Positions 4,880 to 6,238 of a DNA stretch of 6,238 nucleotides are shown here, in pieces (position 1 is the first letter of the stretch; every line of letters begins with the position of its first letter). The DNA is from Actinomycetes bacterium. Lineage in GTDB: Bacteria > Actinomycetota > CADDZG01 > JAHWKV01. A program made the position numbers and the translations under genes. The DNA lies in NCBI GenBank assembly GCA_029263035.1, contig JAJCYF010000016.1, positions 1 to 6,238 on the forward strand, read 5' to 3'. The notes below the pieces were generated by a model. It did not search any database. It saw nothing but the letters and a program-made list of their open reading frames with translations, and was not told where the DNA came from.

Positions 4880-4900
4880 CCTGCCAACCGTGGGAGCGGC

Positions 4901-4927
4901 ACCCGAGGGTTCATCCGGGTTTCGGGT
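4901..4927. terminator. Possible stem-loop after the zinc-ribbon gene (ACCCGA-N15-TCGGGT)
   Basis: A perfect 6-bp inverted repeat starts 22 bases after the zinc-ribbon stop and ends just before the TATAAT of the next gene. There is no T-run and the loop is long, so a rho-independent terminator is only one reading. CGGCACC also occurs twice around it (4897-4903 and 4930-4936). Confidence 0.3.
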
Positions 4928-4938
4928 AACGGCACCGC

Positions 4939-4944
4939 TATAAT
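4939..4944 (+). promoter_or_regulatory. Perfect -10 box TATAAT upstream of the surface-protein gene
   Basis: TATAAT matches the sigma-70-type -10 consensus in all six bases, which stands out in this GC-rich DNA. No clear -35 lies 16-18 bases upstream. Transcription would begin near 4951, with AGGAAGG (4964-4970) in the leader. This suggests an independent promoter for the membrane-anchored protein and perhaps for copC downstream. Confidence 0.6.
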
Positions 4945-5058
4945 TCAGGGCCAACGCGTTACCAGGAAGGCTTTTACCTGCGGTTCAAGCGAAATTCAAC
5001 GGCTTCAGAGAGTCCTTCACCGGAGTCACCGTCCTTCCTGTCGCGCGTCCAGGGCCGG

Positions 5059-5847
5059 TTGAAGGGAGCCTCGCAGAAGCCTCAAGAGCCGGCGGTCTCC
5101 GATCCCCAGCCCAGCCCCTGGGCGACATTCAGAGCCCTGACCCACACCGGTGGCCTCGTGGTGCTCGGCATCCTTCCCTTCGCATTGTTCGCGTACTTTT
5201 CGGTCGCTCGGTCGGACAACCCCGAGCCGGCCCCGCAGGTCGTAGACGAGGAGATACTGAACACCGCCTCCGTCCAGCTGGCCTTTCCCTTCGGTGGTCC
5301 TCCCCCGCCCCCGCTGGAGCCGATTGCAGAGGTTGTGCCGCTGGAGATCCCGGAGACCATCGTGCCGGCCACTGCCAAGCAGTGCTCCAACGGAAAGGAC
5401 GATGACCGGGACGGTAGGAGGGACTTTCCGGCGGACCCGGGCTGCAGCTCACGGAACGACTCGACCGAGTCCCCCAACCCTGCACCTAAGCCCACCCCCA
5501 CCAAAGCAGCCGTAGCTGCGACATCACCGGCTGCCTCCGGCTCCAAAACCGGAGGTTCGTCGTCGACTCCGCCTCGTGGAGGCGGAACCACCGCATGCAC
5601 CAACGGGCTCGATGACGACGGGGACGGGAAAATCGATAGCAAGGACCCCGGCTGCGACAGCAGCAGCCTCGACTTCAGCGAGGAAGATCCTCCTCCCCGT
5701 CCGTCACCCAGCCCCACGCCGTCCCCTTCGGCTACCTCGTCACCGACGCCGTCCCCTTCGGCTACCTCGTCACCTACGCCGACGGCTACAGCAACGGCGA
5801 CGCCGACGAGCGCCGCAACTTCCCCTGCGACGGGTCCGACTCCGTAG
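5059..5847 (+). CDS. Membrane-anchored Pro/Ser/Thr-rich surface protein with two Asp-rich Cys-flanked repeats
   Basis: A 262-residue protein I cannot name. A polar N-terminus (1-30) is followed by one hydrophobic helix (about 31-49), probably a signal anchor or uncleaved signal, then an extracytoplasmic part. Two similar motifs, C109-S-N-G-K-D-D-D-R-D-G ... D-P-G-C129 and C180-T-N-G-L-D-D-D-G-D-G ... D-P-G-C199, each followed by Ser/Asp/Glu, resemble the Asp-rich DxDxDG calcium-binding repeats of exported bacterial proteins. Each Cys pair could form a disulfide. Linkers are Pro/Ala/Ser/Thr-rich, including a run of five prolines at 81-85. The tail from about 211 is almost entirely P, S, T and A, looks disordered and could be glycosylated. 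TTG 5059 has no good ribosome site; CTG 4978 (in frame, after AGGAAGG) would add 27 residues and fits the TATAAT promoter better. Calcium binding is inferred from motif likeness only. copC follows 79 bases downstream. Confidence 0.75.
   Translation: MKGASQKPQEPAVSDPQPSPWATFRALTHTGGLVVLGILPFALFAYFSVARSDNPEPAPQVVDEEILNTASVQLAFPFGGPPPPPLEPIAEVVPLEIPETIVPATAKQCSNGKDDDRDGRRDFPADPGCSSRNDSTESPNPAPKPTPTKAAVAATSPAASGSKTGGSSSTPPRGGGTTACTNGLDDDGDGKIDSKDPGCDSSSLDFSEEDPPPRPSPSPTPSPSATSSPTPSPSATSSPTPTATATATPTSAATSPATGPTP
5716..5774 (+). repeat. Tandem duplication, 30-bp period, coding for P-T-P-S-P-S-A-T-S-S
   Basis: Two copies of a 29-base stretch (5716-5744 and 5746-5774) are identical at every base and offset by exactly 30. 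A third partial copy begins at 5776 (ACGCC). The period is ten codons, so copy-number change would keep the frame. Identity at wobble positions points to recent duplication or ongoing slippage in the low-complexity tail. Confidence 0.9.
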
Positions 5848-5926
5848 AGATCGGGCTTAAACTGGGCGTCTGAGGCATCGCAAGGCTGCGTCGTCCTTGG
5901 TCCGGGCAACTTGGAGGGCGAAACAT
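5848..5926 (+). other. Intergenic gap between the surface-protein gene and copC
   Basis: These 79 bases hold no clear promoter or terminator. The only clear signal is GGAGGG (5913-5918), eight bases before TTG 5927. The absence of a terminator is compatible with read-through from the upstream gene. Confidence 0.45.
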
Positions 5927-6238
5927 TTGAACCCCACATGCGCAATGCGTCGCGCCACGGCCCTGCTCGCAATCACGGCCGCGCTGGTTATCTGGTCTGC
6001 CGTCCCCGCCTGGGCTCACACCTCGCTCCAAAGCAGCACACCCGAAAACCTGAGCCGGCTCGATGCCGCTCCCTCCACGATCCGGATGGAGTTCACCGAC
6101 CCGGTGGACCCCGAGACGGTGAGCGTCGGGATCCTGAATATCGACGGCAGGTCCTTCCCGGATCCCGAACGCTCGACAACCTCTGATGCACCGGCCACCA
6201 GCATTGAGTTCACCCTTCCCGAGTTGCCCGAGGGCACC
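5927..6238 (+). CDS. Exported CopC-domain copper-binding protein, N-terminal part
   Basis: The first 104 residues of a gene that runs off the right edge; no stop is reached. Residues 7-30 form a Sec signal peptide (M-R-R-A-T then a hydrophobic core) ending A-V-P-A-W-A, with predicted cleavage before H31-T-S. The mature protein would thus begin with His, the classic first Cu(II) ligand of CopC proteins. S-S-T-P-E-N-L-S-R-L-D-A-A-P and I-R-M-E-F-T-D-P-V-D-P match the start of the CopC beta-barrel (homologues: P-x-x-G-x-x-L-x-x-A-P and F-S-E-P-V). Later copper ligands lie outside the window. Many actinobacterial homologues continue into CopD membrane helices; whether this one does cannot be seen. 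TTG 5927 is chosen because GGAGGG lies eight bases upstream; ATG 5945, six codons in, is the alternative. It may be read from the promoter at 4939. Role: copper binding or uptake outside the membrane. Confidence 0.88.
   Translation, partial: MNPTCAMRRATALLAITAALVIWSAVPAWAHTSLQSSTPENLSRLDAAPSTIRMEFTDPVDPETVSVGILNIDGRSFPDPERSTTSDAPATSIEFTLPELPEGT

Noticed and set aside
5716..5780. CRISPR-like array
   Set aside because: The repeats are directly abutting with no spacers, are in frame, and encode a low-complexity decapeptide.
5082..5972. 296-residue minus-strand open frame opposite the surface protein
   Set aside because: Its Val-Gly-Asp repeats mirror the Ser/Thr/Pro codons of the plus strand, and it runs across two plus-strand genes.
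5911..6186. Plus-strand open frame overlapping copC (out of frame)
   Set aside because: The frame starting at TTG 5927 gives a signal peptide and CopC domain; the other frame gives Arg/His-rich low-complexity sequence.
1..6238. Mobile elements, toxin-antitoxin, phage-defence or biosynthetic genes
   Set aside because: I looked for transposase, integrase, terminal inverted repeats, toxin or nuclease motifs and PKS/NRPS signatures and saw none; gene order and base composition look continuous.

Overview
The window is a high-GC (roughly two thirds G+C), densely packed bacterial chromosome segment. Strong codon-position GC bias, GTG and TTG starts, a possible leaderless promoter and the protein families present suggest an actinobacterium, possibly from an uncultured lineage. 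No sequence here fixes the genus. I see no phage, transposon, CRISPR, tRNA or rRNA signature, so this looks like ordinary chromosome.

Layout. Bases 1-1272 (+) hold two tandem, overlapping CNNM/CBS membrane proteins of the HlyC/CorC family. The first is cut by the window edge and the second lacks the usual C-terminal domain. Converging on them (1282-1803, -) is a cysteine-rich, YkgJ-like putative metal-chelating protein. Divergent from that gene, across 63 bp, is a pentapeptide-repeat protein with 21 uninterrupted repeats (1867-2364, +). Next comes a likely two-gene unit on +: a DUF4399-type lipoprotein (2451-2894) and an AlkZ-like winged-helix DNA glycosylase homologue (2914-4023). The glycosylase gene overlaps the convergent end of a Fur-family metalloregulator (4020-4427, -) by four bases. 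Across a shared 251-bp regulatory gap lies a 66-residue zinc-ribbon protein (4679-4879, +). A perfect TATAAT then precedes a membrane-anchored, Pro/Ser/Thr-rich surface protein with two Asp-rich Cys-flanked repeats (about 4978 or 5059 to 5847, +). The window ends inside a secreted CopC-domain copper protein (5927-6238, +).

Working together. The only clear gene-to-gene couplings are the overlapping CNNM pair, the lipoprotein-glycosylase pair, and probably the surface protein with copC. A metal theme recurs: Mg/Co-type CNNM proteins, a Cys-cluster chelator, a Fur repressor, a zinc ribbon, an Asp-rich putative calcium protein and a copper protein. Shared regulation is an inference only. The most interesting points are: (i) the Cys-cluster protein and the pentapeptide protein as a divergent pair that, as I recall, occur as one fused polypeptide in Streptomyces; (ii) the duplicated 30-bp repeat and Asp-rich repeats of the surface protein; (iii) the AlkZ-like protein with its Q-A-Q motif next to a lipoprotein. 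I do not see a convincing wholly new multi-gene system.
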